Notes under the pieces: generated by a model
What the model was told of the DNA's origin: nothing
The model's input: the letters and a program-made list of their open reading frames with translations, nothing else
The model's database searches: none
Made by a program: the position numbers and the translations under genes
In this document: positions 40,834 through 50,131 of the stretch, piece by piece
Layout of the letters: every line of letters begins with the position of its first letter
How positions within the stretch are numbered: the first letter of the stretch is position 1
Assembly (NCBI RefSeq): GCF_017313225.1
Contig: NZ_JAFLNE010000001.1
Location: 1 to 64,000, forward strand
From: Allomuricauda sp. CAU 1633
Lineage (GTDB): Bacteria > Bacteroidota > Bacteroidia > Flavobacteriales > Flavobacteriaceae
Direction of reading: 5' to 3'
DNA length: 64,000 nucleotides

Positions 40834-41991
40834 TTATCTGTTAAAAATTGTAGCAATGTTCTTTCTTGAAAATCCGGCACTTCCAGTCATTCCCTTACCT
40901 CCAATACCAGTCACAATATGGATATGTTCATCTATGGTCTTTTTGAAAAGGTCACTGGATTTGCATTGTGAATACACTCCATACCATCTGCGTTGGATTT
41001 GGTAAGTAGGCAATTGTATGATTTTTTTTGCCTCTTCCACCATAAAATTATCAATATCCATATCCAAATCGTATCCCACATCTTCCATTTTATCTACGTC
41101 GGCATATTGGTGCGAGTCTCCCAAAATAACCGAACCATCTACGGCTTGCTTGAATAAAATATGAACGCCCCATTTCTTCTGCAAACTGTCTACAGGTTCG
41201 TTCTTTTTGATTTGGGCATAAGAGGGGCATTCATGGAACGCCTCATATCTTCTGATGGACCATCCTGTAAGGATGGATCCCTTTAAGGTATAATTTTCCT
41301 GGGGTTTGGTCTGCATCATCTGTAGTTTGGAAACTTCTAAATCGCTATTGGCGAACAATGTTGGATAAAGGGTTTTAAAGTCGCTTCCATTGCAGACGAT
41401 CACCTTACTAGCATGGAGCATTTCCCCCCTCGCACTCAACACCTCAACCCCGCTTGTTGTTCTTTCACAGGAAATAACTGGGAAATTGGTCTTCATTTCC
41501 AGTCCTTTTTCTTTCACCAAGTACTCCTGAAGCCGATGAATCATGGTTCGAGGTTCAACGGTAACCTCCTCTGGAAAAAACAATCCTGCTTTAACATAAT
41601 CCTTCCTGAGACCAGGATATCGCTCCAAACACTCGTTTTTGGTGAGCATTTTGGAACTGTATTCATTGTTGTTGTTGATGGCCCTAAGTTCTACCAGCAG
41701 TCGTTCTTCTTCTTCATTGGATGCCAAGTACACTGTTCCATTTTGTCGAATGCTGATATCAAATTTGGATTGGATGTCTTTGTAAATCCGGAGGCTTCTT
41801 CTCCCAAATTTCTGCCATTTTGAGTTCATTCCCGAAGGAACCACTTGTCCGAAATTCTGGGTTGTGGCTCCTTGTGGATAGGCATTTTTTTCTACCAGGC
41901 ACACCTTCAACCCTAGTTCTAGGGCGTGAAAAGCATGAAAAGTCCCTAAAATACCCCCACCTACTATGACGGCATCATATTTATTGACCAT
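40834..41991 (-). CDS. FAD-dependent amine oxidoreductase (TIGR03364 type)
   Basis: 385 residues with the Rossmann FAD motif DAVIVGGGILGTFHA and a DAO/glycine-oxidase fold (TTQNFGQVVPSGM, VEPRTMIHRLQEYL, GIGGKGMTGSAGF). The family, known from phosphonate gene clusters, includes oxidases acting on aminoethylphosphonate or its N-methylated forms to release phosphonoacetaldehyde (recalled; the exact substrate is not shown here). It overlaps the DUF5690 transporter gene by 11 nt and precedes the phosphonatase-like HAD. Confidence 0.82.
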   Translation of the reverse strand: MVNKYDAVIVGGGILGTFHAFHALELGLKVCLVEKNAYPQGATTQNFGQVVPSGMNSKWQKFGRRSLRIYKDIQSKFDISIRQNGTVYLASNEEEERLLVELRAINNNNEYSSKMLTKNECLERYPGLRKDYVKAGLFFPEEVTVEPRTMIHRLQEYLVKEKGLEMKTNFPVISCERTTSGVEVLSARGEMLHASKVIVCNGSDFKTLYPTLFANSDLEVSKLQMMQTKPQENYTLKGSILTGWSIRRYEAFHECPSYAQIKKNEPVDSLQKKWGVHILFKQAVDGSVILGDSHQYADVDKMEDVGYDLDMDIDNFMVEEAKKIIQLPTYQIQRRWYGVYSQCKSSDLFKKTIDEHIHIVTGIGGKGMTGSAGFSRKNIATIFNR

Positions 41992-43261
41992 AGTTGAGCT
42001 GCTCGTTACGATTTTCAGATTTGTGTCTTGCCCAAAAATGAAAGAACAAGACCACGGAGACTACAATTCCCACCAAGGCAACTGCGTAGGTTCCGTATAC
42101 GAAGAAATTCAGCCAAGAAAGATTGGCTTGCCCGAAATTCTTGTAAAGCAACACCAATACGCTACCCACATACCCAAAAGCATCGGCAATGTAAATGAGG
42201 AAACCTGAATTGCCTTTTATTTTGAATGCCGCGATAAATCGGTCAAAGAACAGACAGTTGAATGGAACATAGCAGATGTACAATCCAAAACCTGTACAGA
42301 CCATCCAAAGGAAGGCATCCAGCACACCGATTTGAAACATTAGGGTTGACAATCCCAAGACCACCGTCCCCAATATCAACAGCAAATGGTAGGTTAAAAG
42401 TGCCGTTATATTATTCTTGATATAAAAGATGGAACCGATAATCAGCAGAACACTGATGGCAATAATAATTTCCGAAGTGGAGAACACCGAAATATCGCCT
42501 TGATACCCGATGCTGTCCCAGAGCTCACGTGCAAAATTGTCCCGAAAATCCCGGAACGCGGTAAGAAAGGTGTAAAAAATCACCACCAAGAGTAACGGAA
42601 AAAAGAATTTTTTAATAAGCTGTTTTCTATCGGCACTGGTCATAGGGACGCGTTCCGTGCGTAACTCTTTATCGATATCCGTTGGTGGGGGCACTTTTTG
42701 CAATAAAAATGAAGATAATAGTAATGGTGCAACAAACAAAGCACCAGTAACCGAGGGCATCCAAAACTCCGTCACGCCCCAATGGGTCATCACATACAGC
42801 CCTATGGATTTTACTACACCGCTGGACACAATAAAACTGGCACAGAGGGCAACACCCAAAATGTCGGTGAACCTTCGCCCTTCAATATAGGAAAACACAA
42901 TGCCCCAAATCATTCCAAGGGGAATTCCGTTCAAGAACATAAATACAATATTGTAGGGAGCAGGCACCCATGCAAAGAAGAAAAGAGCCACTTCGGCCAG
43001 AAGAATCAAAGAAATCAAGAAAAGTAACCTACGGTTGGGTTTTAATTCTGAAATCACCTTGATTCCTATAAATTTTGAGAGGGCATATCCCAAGACTTGG
43101 GCAATGATGAGCAATATTTTATAATCGACCCCTATGTAGCTCAGTCCTTCAAAAGTAGCTACCGTAAAGGGTTTCCGAAAAGCGTACATGCAAAAATAGG
43201 TGCCAAAAGCAGCTAGGGAGGCATGAAGGACAAAAACGAAACTGGACTGCTTTTTAAACAT
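41981..43261 (-). CDS. DUF5690 MFS-type transporter
   Basis: 426 residues with about 12 membrane helices, start MFKKQSSFVFVLHASLAAFG then CMYAFRKPFTVATFEG, a pattern of the DUF5690 branch of the major facilitator superfamily. First gene of the MFS-FAD-HAD operon. It is the obvious inner-membrane importer of the released aminophosphonate (inference from linkage). A Bacteroidota SusCD locus needs such a transporter to complete uptake. Confidence 0.85.
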   Translation of the reverse strand: MFKKQSSFVFVLHASLAAFGTYFCMYAFRKPFTVATFEGLSYIGVDYKILLIIAQVLGYALSKFIGIKVISELKPNRRLLFLISLILLAEVALFFFAWVPAPYNIVFMFLNGIPLGMIWGIVFSYIEGRRFTDILGVALCASFIVSSGVVKSIGLYVMTHWGVTEFWMPSVTGALFVAPLLLSSFLLQKVPPPTDIDKELRTERVPMTSADRKQLIKKFFFPLLLVVIFYTFLTAFRDFRDNFARELWDSIGYQGDISVFSTSEIIIAISVLLIIGSIFYIKNNITALLTYHLLLILGTVVLGLSTLMFQIGVLDAFLWMVCTGFGLYICYVPFNCLFFDRFIAAFKIKGNSGFLIYIADAFGYVGSVLVLLYKNFGQANLSWLNFFVYGTYAVALVGIVVSVVLFFHFWARHKSENRNEQLNYGQ

Positions 43262-43368
43262 TGCACTAAAGAAACATAAAGTTTACAAATACTAAATTAA
43301 TATTTCAAATTACTCAAATTTATAAGAATTTACCTATCCATTTTAGTTTAAATAATTGTTAGCAAAAA

Positions 43369-43394
43369 ATTATGCCCTCGATTGAGGGCATAAT
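43369..43394 (-). terminator. Intrinsic terminator after GH43
   Basis: ATTATGCCCTC-GATT-GAGGGCATAAT, an 11-bp stem with a 4-nt loop, 26 nt past the GH43 stop codon. Confidence 0.8.
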
Positions 43395-43420
43395 CAGATT
43401 TATAGATACGGAATTACTGT

Positions 43421-44569
43421 TTACTGATTGGGCTCCACATAAGCATTAATGCGCTTAATGGTTCCATCTGGATTATGAGTAAGCTCTGTCATTTTTACGC
43501 TACGCAAATGGGTTTCTCCTCCAGACATGGAACTATCATGAAAGAACAACCACCATTTTCCTTGATACTCCACAATAGAGTGATGGTTGGTCCATCCTAA
43601 AACGGGATCTAGGATCACCCCTTGGTAGGTGAAGGGACCATAAGGGTTATCGCCAATGGCGTAGGCAATATTATGTGTATCCCCAGTTGAATAGGAGAGA
43701 TAATATTTTCCATTGTATTTGTGCACCCAAGCCGCCTCAAAAAACCTTCTGTCATTATCACCGGTTGTGATTGGATTTCCATTTTCATCCAAAATGACCG
43801 CATCTTTGGGCTCCGCTGCAAAGCTTACCATATCATCGGCCATAAGGGCAACTTTAGGAGAAAGTGCCGGTGCATCATCGGCCGGATAGGTATCTTCGCC
43901 CAGATATTCATTATTGCTCCATTTTTGGAGCTGTCCGCCCCAAATTCCACCAAAGTACATATAATACTTCCCATCCGTATCTTCAAAGACAGAGGGGTCC
44001 ATACTATAGCTTCCTTCAATTGGATGATCTAATGCCTCAAAAGGCCCTCCTGGATTTCCACTTTTGGCAACACCAATATGAAAAACATCCTCCTTATCCT
44101 TTACGGGAAAATATAGAAAATAGTCATCACCTTTCTTGGCAGCATCAGGAGCCCACATTTGTCTTCCTGCCCAAGGCACATCCTTAATATGAAGGGCCAA
44201 TCCGTGATCAGTGACCTCTCCACCTACACTATCCATGGAGAAAACATGGTAATCCTCCATATTAAAATGACTTCCAAGGTCATCTTGGGGTATTCCAGAT
44301 TCATAGTCATGGGAGGGGTACACGTATAGTTTGCCCTCAAAAACATGCGCCGATGGATCTGCGGTGTACAGCTCAGAAGTCAACGTGTATACTGTACCAG
44401 CGGGAGCCCCTATGGTATCGACTACGCTATCGATTTCATTACTATCTTCAGTTGAAGGTTGTTTTTGGCGCTTACAACCGATTGTTGCCAAAAGAAATAA
44501 AGATGATAAAAAACAAAGGAGAACACCTCTGTTTAGATAATTTTTTCGTGCATTCATTGTGTTTTTCAT
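43421..44569 (-). CDS. Glycoside hydrolase family 43 lipoprotein
   Basis: 382 residues; lipoprotein signal LLATIGCKR (Cys32). Five-bladed propeller GH43 with the three acidic residues in place: Asp71 (TADPSAHVF), Asp191 (SMDPSVFED) and Glu278 (FFEAAWVHK). Substrates of the family are arabinans, xylans or galactans; the exact one cannot be told. It is divergent from the SusC gene and has its own operator-promoter at 44594-44630. It probably acts at the surface or in the periplasm on side chains of the polymer taken up by SusCD. Confidence 0.9.
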   Translation of the reverse strand: MKNTMNARKNYLNRGVLLCFLSSLFLLATIGCKRQKQPSTEDSNEIDSVVDTIGAPAGTVYTLTSELYTADPSAHVFEGKLYVYPSHDYESGIPQDDLGSHFNMEDYHVFSMDSVGGEVTDHGLALHIKDVPWAGRQMWAPDAAKKGDDYFLYFPVKDKEDVFHIGVAKSGNPGGPFEALDHPIEGSYSMDPSVFEDTDGKYYMYFGGIWGGQLQKWSNNEYLGEDTYPADDAPALSPKVALMADDMVSFAAEPKDAVILDENGNPITTGDNDRRFFEAAWVHKYNGKYYLSYSTGDTHNIAYAIGDNPYGPFTYQGVILDPVLGWTNHHSIVEYQGKWWLFFHDSSMSGGETHLRSVKMTELTHNPDGTIKRINAYVEPNQ

Positions 44570-44593
44570 AAGATAAAGGAAAGGTTAATTTGC

Positions 44594-44630
44594 TAAAAAT
44601 AAACATTCTTCTGGAAAAACAATCGTTTGC
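44594..44630 (-). promoter_or_regulatory. LacI-type operator overlapping the GH43 promoter
   Basis: On the minus strand GCAAACGATTGT (44619-44630) ends in a TTG that serves as the -33 element. After an 18-nt spacer comes TATTTTTA (44594-44601), a Bacteroidota -7 box. It lies 25 nt upstream of the GH43 ATG, with the same layout as the three + strand sites of this locus. Confidence 0.6.
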
Positions 44631-44730
44631 TTATAAAAACCTAATTTCTTATAAATCTGATTATCAACTATTTAATATGAAAAAAGAAATCGCATAAAAT
44701 AATTTTTATACAGAAAGTCAAAAAAATTAA

Positions 44731-44769
44731 CGCAACCGATTGCGTCAACAAATATAATGTGTATATTTA
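44731..44769 (+). promoter_or_regulatory. LacI-type operator overlapping the susC promoter
   Basis: CGCAACCGATTGCG (44731-44744), a near-perfect dyad. Its right half contains the -33 TTG (44740-44742); 19 nt later lies TATATTTA (44762-44769). The SusC start is 75 nt downstream. Confidence 0.75.
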
Positions 44770-44844
44770 TCACATTCTAAATATTATGTGCTCTTTTTTG
44801 TCATAATTGAATTAATTAACTAAACAAAATCAAAACTTAGTAAC

Positions 44845-47800
44845 ATGACTAAACAATCATTATTTGTTTTTACAAATAGCAAATGGTCGTCACCTTTGCA
44901 TTTGTACCTAACAAGCTTTTTGTTATTTGTTTTTTGCACTACTGCTATGGCGCAGAATACGATTACCGTATCCGGTACGGTGACCGATGAGTCTGGCGCA
45001 CCTATTCCTGGGGCAAGCATTATTGTACAGAACACAACAAATGGAACGACAACTGACTTTGACGGGAACTACGTGATTGAGGCAGCTTCCAATGCTACAC
45101 TCGAGTTTCGCTACCTTGGATTTGTTACGCAAACGATTGCAATCAACGGAAGATCAACCGTAAGCATTCAAATGGCGGAAGACACCCAACAATTATCCGA
45201 GGTGGTGGTAATTGGTTACGGTACCCAAAATAAGGAATCTGTAACGGGTTCAGTAGTATCTATTAAGGGCGAAAGTTTGAATGAGGTGCAATCCGCCAAT
45301 TTCCAACAAGCACTACAAGGTAGAGCCGCTGGGGTTAACATATCCACAACCAGTTCAAGACCCGGGGCTGCTCCACAGATACGGATTCGGGGTACACGCT
45401 CCCTTTCAGCAGACAATGATCCATTGATAGTACTCAATGGCATTCCTTTTTCGGGTGGTCTTAGTGATATCAATCCCAATGACATTGAAAGCCTTGACAT
45501 ATTAAAGGATGCATCCGCTACAGCCATTTACGGGTCTAGGGGTGCTAACGGGGTTATCTTGATCACAACAAAATCTGGTACTAAGGGACAAAAGGCAACA
45601 ATCACCTATAATACCTATTATGCAGCAAAAGAAGTATTTGCAAAATTCCCAATGATGAATGCAGCGCAACTCATACAATTGCGCGCTGATGTTGCAGCTA
45701 TTAATGGTGGAACCCCACTTTTTGGCTTGGCCGGTGATGAATACTTAGGCAATGATACAGACTGGCAAGACTTGCTGTTTGGAACCGGTTTACAAACCGC
45801 GCATGACATTAGTGTTCAAGGGGGTACTGAAAACGGTTCTTATAACGTTGGTTTAGGATATTTTAAAGAAACGTCTGTAGTTCCCGGTGATTCTTTTGAT
45901 AGATATTCCTTAAGGGTGCAGCTCGATCAAAATGTAGGGAAATTATTTCGTTTTGGCGTAAATTCAGTGACCAATTTCAACAAAACCAGCAGTATTATTG
46001 GCATTTACGGTACACTGGCGGCATCTCCTCTTTTAAGTCCCTATGATGCCGACGGGAATTTTCTTGAGTCGGTTCGTCTTCAAACGCAAGCGGACGACCA
46101 GTGGATTCCTACCCGAAATGAAATTAGTAGAATTGGGAAAGGCAGGGTAAACGAACAGCTCGATTTTGGTACGTATAATAACATCTATGGAGAATTACAA
46201 ATTCCTTGGATAGACGGACTGAAATATCGTCTTAATGTTGGTTTGAATTTCCGTTCCTCCAGAGACGGTAACTTCACAGGGCGAGGTGTATTTAATTACA
46301 ACCCCATCAACCCTTCTTCGGCAAGTTATAATTCTACGATTCAAAGAGATTATGTAATTGAAAACCAATTACTTTATGACAAGACATTTGGTAAACATCA
46401 AGTAAATTTTGTTGGATTATTCTCCTCACAAAACACCGAATTTGACAATATAGGTTTAGGTGCACGAAACATTCCAAATGAGACATCTTTATGGTATGCT
46501 TTAGATGATGATGCCATTCTTGCTGAAGATGTTACGAGTTTTGGCACTGGTTATTCGGCCACTGGATTGTTATCCTACATGGCCAGGGTTTTGTATCAGT
46601 ATGACAATCGTTATTTACTTACTGCCACGGTACGTTCCGATGGTTCATCCAGATTGGCTCCCGGCCGTAAATGGGTTACGTATCCCGCGGTGTCCTTAGG
46701 GTGGAATATTAGTAATGAAGCTTTTATGGACGGTGTAGATTGGATCAACTTGCTTAAACTACGAGCAGGTTATGGTGAAACTTCAAACCAAGCCATTGCT
46801 CCTTATTCTGTTCAAGGGAATTTAAATTCAGTCAACTACAATTTTGGAAGTACATTCGCTACCGGTTATTTTGTAGATGGCCTGCCCAACCCAAACTTAG
46901 GATGGGAGTTTTCAGAGACCTATAACTATGGTCTTGACTTTGGATTGTTCAATAATCGCTTATCAGGTAGCGTTGAATACTACATCACCAAAACCAATGA
47001 TATCTTATTGGGCCTCGGGCTTCCAAGTACGGCGGGTGTAGGTAGCGTAACCAGCAATATTGGTAATACCGAGAACAAAGGTCTTGAAATAGCCCTTAAC
47101 GGTACTATTTTTGACAATCCAGATGGATTTTCTTGGGATGTAGGCGTTAACGTGTATACAAATCAAAACGAGATTACCTCACTGGCTTCAGGTCAAGTTG
47201 AAGATCAGGGAAATCTTTGGTTTGTTGGTTCTCCTATCAATGTTATTTATGATCAGGAACGTATCGGACTTTGGAATGAAACAGATCCAGATTTCCAATA
47301 TTTGGATATATTGGAACCCGGGGGAAATGCCGGTATGATCAAAGTAAGATATACGGGTGACTACAATGAGGATGGTTCTCCAACCAGAGCCATAGGTCCT
47401 GACGATAGAATAGTACAAGATCCCACGCCTGATTTTTTAGGTGGTTTTAACACACGTTTGGCCTATAAGAATTTTGATTTAAGTATGGTAGGCGCTTTTC
47501 AAAGTGGCGGTATCCTTGTAAGCACATTACATTCATCCAGTGGCTACCTAAATTTAATGACGGGTAGAAGAAATAACATTGATGTTGATTATTGGACACC
47601 AACCAATACCGATGCTAAATATCCTGCCCCTGGAGGGATACAAAGTGGTGATAACCCAAAATACGGAAGTACCCTAGGGTATTTTGATGGATCTTACTTG
47701 AAGGTACGCGCCATGACTTTGGGATATAATTTTGATCAAGACATGGTAAGAGACTCCTGGTTTAAAAGTCTCCGTCTCTATGCCACTGTACAGAATCCCT

Positions 47801-47988
47801 TTGTACTATTTTCACCGTTTCATGATGAATCTGGTTTAGATCCAGAAACCAACTCAGGGGTCAATGCACAAGGACAGCGTCAAAATGTTGCCGTTAATAC
47901 AGGCAACATCTCTACAGGAATACCAACGGTTGGTTACAATGTTCCAACGACACGAAATTTTATGCTAGGATTAAACGTAACATTTTAA
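44845..47988 (+). CDS. SusC/RagA-type TonB-linked outer-membrane transporter
   Basis: 1,047 residues. Signal peptide ending TTAMAQ, carboxypeptidase-D-like domain (about 40-120, SGTVTDESGAPIPGASIIV), plug with LSEVVVIGYG, GRAAGVNIS, VLNGIPFSGG and ASATAIYGSRGANGVILIT, then the beta-barrel to the final NVPTTRNFMLGLNVTF. It imports glycan fragments made by the GH43/GH2 enzymes. First gene of the PUL's plus-strand operon; SusD follows after 9 nt. Confidence 0.95.
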   Translation: MTKQSLFVFTNSKWSSPLHLYLTSFLLFVFCTTAMAQNTITVSGTVTDESGAPIPGASIIVQNTTNGTTTDFDGNYVIEAASNATLEFRYLGFVTQTIAINGRSTVSIQMAEDTQQLSEVVVIGYGTQNKESVTGSVVSIKGESLNEVQSANFQQALQGRAAGVNISTTSSRPGAAPQIRIRGTRSLSADNDPLIVLNGIPFSGGLSDINPNDIESLDILKDASATAIYGSRGANGVILITTKSGTKGQKATITYNTYYAAKEVFAKFPMMNAAQLIQLRADVAAINGGTPLFGLAGDEYLGNDTDWQDLLFGTGLQTAHDISVQGGTENGSYNVGLGYFKETSVVPGDSFDRYSLRVQLDQNVGKLFRFGVNSVTNFNKTSSIIGIYGTLAASPLLSPYDADGNFLESVRLQTQADDQWIPTRNEISRIGKGRVNEQLDFGTYNNIYGELQIPWIDGLKYRLNVGLNFRSSRDGNFTGRGVFNYNPINPSSASYNSTIQRDYVIENQLLYDKTFGKHQVNFVGLFSSQNTEFDNIGLGARNIPNETSLWYALDDDAILAEDVTSFGTGYSATGLLSYMARVLYQYDNRYLLTATVRSDGSSRLAPGRKWVTYPAVSLGWNISNEAFMDGVDWINLLKLRAGYGETSNQAIAPYSVQGNLNSVNYNFGSTFATGYFVDGLPNPNLGWEFSETYNYGLDFGLFNNRLSGSVEYYITKTNDILLGLGLPSTAGVGSVTSNIGNTENKGLEIALNGTIFDNPDGFSWDVGVNVYTNQNEITSLASGQVEDQGNLWFVGSPINVIYDQERIGLWNETDPDFQYLDILEPGGNAGMIKVRYTGDYNEDGSPTRAIGPDDRIVQDPTPDFLGGFNTRLAYKNFDLSMVGAFQSGGILVSTLHSSSGYLNLMTGRRNNIDVDYWTPTNTDAKYPAPGGIQSGDNPKYGSTLGYFDGSYLKVRAMTLGYNFDQDMVRDSWFKSLRLYATVQNPFVLFSPFHDESGLDPETNSGVNAQGQRQNVAVNTGNISTGIPTVGYNVPTTRNFMLGLNVTF

Positions 47989-47997
47989 AAAGATATC

Positions 47998-49917
47998 ATG
48001 AGAAAGATGAACAGAAAAAGTATATCAATAGCAATCTTATCGATTGTGTTGTTTACAGGCTCATGCACAAAAGACATTATAGAAGAGGAACCAAGAGGTG
48101 TCTTCACTCCAGAGTTTTTCTCAACTGAACTTGGGGTTCAAGGTGGTTTAACATACCTGTATCAAAATTTACGAAACGTATACGGGTTTGCCTATTTTTT
48201 AAATTTGGGAGAAACAGGCACAGATGAATATTGTGCTGGACAAAGTGCAGATAACAACTTTTATGACCTAGACCTTGCCGGAGAGGGTAATTTAAACCCT
48301 GACAGTGGTTTTTCAATTGGCACACCTTGGGGGAATGCTTTCCCTGCCATTAACACAGCCAGTGGCATTATTGAAAATGCAGCAGCTGTAGGGCTGGATG
48401 AATCTCTGATAGCAGAGGCCAAATTTTTCCGCGCTTTCAACTATTTCATGTTGGTACAAACCTATGGGGGCGTACCGTTGGATTTAGGTGCTGGAGAATT
48501 GGCATTTAATACCTCTGTAGCAAGAACTTCAGTACGTAACACGGTACCTGAGGTATATACGAGAGGTATTTTTCCCGACTTAATTGATGCAATCAGTGAT
48601 TTGCCTGAAAGTCCTCGACTAACAGGGACAGTAACCAAGAATGTGGCCCGATTGATGCTGGCAAAAGCCTATCTAACCTATGGATGGTGGCTGGAAAACC
48701 CCAACGGTATTCCCACCTATCCAGATGCACAAAGAACCGATCCAGATGGCAACGGTCCGTCCTATTATTTTCAACAAGCATATAATGTAGCTGTTCAAGG
48801 TATAAATAATCCTGGACCATACAGCTTGCTTGACTATTTTTATGATGTGCATGTTGCCACAAACGACCGTCATGAGGAAATGATGCTCTATGCCGATCGT
48901 ACAGAAGAAAGTCAAATCTACAATGGGGCCGATATAGGATTCAGTGGAACAGACAACAGTGCCAACACAGCGGTTTGGATGGTAACCTCCAATTATACCA
49001 CTATTAGTGTTAATGGTGTTGCCGCGGTGCAACGTGAAGCTGCACAAAGCTATGGAAGACCATGGACGCGTATGGCGCCTACCATTGGTGCACTCACAGA
49101 AACATTTACCAATAAAGATATGGATTCCCGGTACGATGGCACTTTTGTTACCAGCTATCGAGGAAACTGGGATAAAGGTGGTGACCCTTCACCTTCTTTA
49201 ACAGCAGCAAATGGCATGGAAATAGAGCCAGGTGATGCAGTTGTTTCATTCTTGGATGAATACGATCCCGCTGTTGACTATAGCGTAAACGGTGGTAATA
49301 TTGGTGGTGGACAAATTCCTGGAAGATCGGATTATGTCATCAATTTAAATGAAATCAATAGAAGATTTTATCCCGGGTTATGGAAGCTCGGAACCTATCG
49401 TACCGACAATGAAGGTGGTTTGGGATCACCAAATGGTGCCATAACACGCCCATTTCCAATAGCTAAGTATTCAGAATTCTATCTCGTAGCCGCTGAAGCC
49501 GCTGTAAAAGGTGCCTCTGGAAGTTTCACTGCCCGCAATTTGGTAAATGTGCTTCGTGCCCGTGCCGGTATGTGGCGTTTTGATAATGGTGAACAGCAAG
49601 AACGTATGGAAGACAATAGCGCTGCCATGATGTCTGCAACTCCAGCCACCATTGATATAGATTATATTTTGGCCGAACGATCTCGAGAATACTTTGGAGA
49701 AGGGATGAGATGGTATGATTTGGTACGTACTCAAAAATGGACAGAATATTCAAGTTCATATGAAATTGCTGGGAACGATGCCACGGATCACAGTCCTACA
49801 ACAACCAATAGGACCATTGAGCCCTTTCATTACTTAAGACCAATCCCCCAAAGTCAAATAGACGATTTGAATATGACTGAGGCTGAAAAAGATGCGTATC
49901 AAAACCCAGGTTATTAG
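47998..49917 (+). CDS. SusD/RagB-family outer-membrane lipoprotein
   Basis: 639 residues, at the long end for SusD. Lipoprotein signal LFTGSCTKD. Canonical RagB/SusD features: AEAKFFRAFNYFMLVQTYGGVPL, VARLMLAKAYLTYGWW and the C-terminal DYILAERSREYFGEGMRWYD. It binds the glycan over the SusC barrel. A strong terminator follows at 49969-49996. Confidence 0.95.
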   Translation: MRKMNRKSISIAILSIVLFTGSCTKDIIEEEPRGVFTPEFFSTELGVQGGLTYLYQNLRNVYGFAYFLNLGETGTDEYCAGQSADNNFYDLDLAGEGNLNPDSGFSIGTPWGNAFPAINTASGIIENAAAVGLDESLIAEAKFFRAFNYFMLVQTYGGVPLDLGAGELAFNTSVARTSVRNTVPEVYTRGIFPDLIDAISDLPESPRLTGTVTKNVARLMLAKAYLTYGWWLENPNGIPTYPDAQRTDPDGNGPSYYFQQAYNVAVQGINNPGPYSLLDYFYDVHVATNDRHEEMMLYADRTEESQIYNGADIGFSGTDNSANTAVWMVTSNYTTISVNGVAAVQREAAQSYGRPWTRMAPTIGALTETFTNKDMDSRYDGTFVTSYRGNWDKGGDPSPSLTAANGMEIEPGDAVVSFLDEYDPAVDYSVNGGNIGGGQIPGRSDYVINLNEINRRFYPGLWKLGTYRTDNEGGLGSPNGAITRPFPIAKYSEFYLVAAEAAVKGASGSFTARNLVNVLRARAGMWRFDNGEQQERMEDNSAAMMSATPATIDIDYILAERSREYFGEGMRWYDLVRTQKWTEYSSSYEIAGNDATDHSPTTTNRTIEPFHYLRPIPQSQIDDLNMTEAEKDAYQNPGY

Positions 49918-49968
49918 AAAACTAAGTAATCTTCCTATAATTAGTTTGAGTTAGTTAAGTTGCGTAAG

Positions 49969-49996
49969 AAAGAGGCTGTCCTGGACAGCCTCTTTT
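49969..49996 (+). terminator. Intrinsic terminator after susD
   Basis: AAAGAGGCTGTCC and GGACAGCCTCTTT form a long stem around a minimal loop, followed by TTTTGATT, 52 nt past the SusD stop. Confidence 0.85.
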
Positions 49997-50131
49997 GATT
50001 ATCGAGAGCAATAATAACCAGCCAATATAGACAGCATGTAATCCGCTTGTAAAATGCACAATTTGGAAACGGCGCATAATCGTTTTTAACTCAAAATCAC
50101 TATATTAAATACTATTCCAACTAGCATTTAA

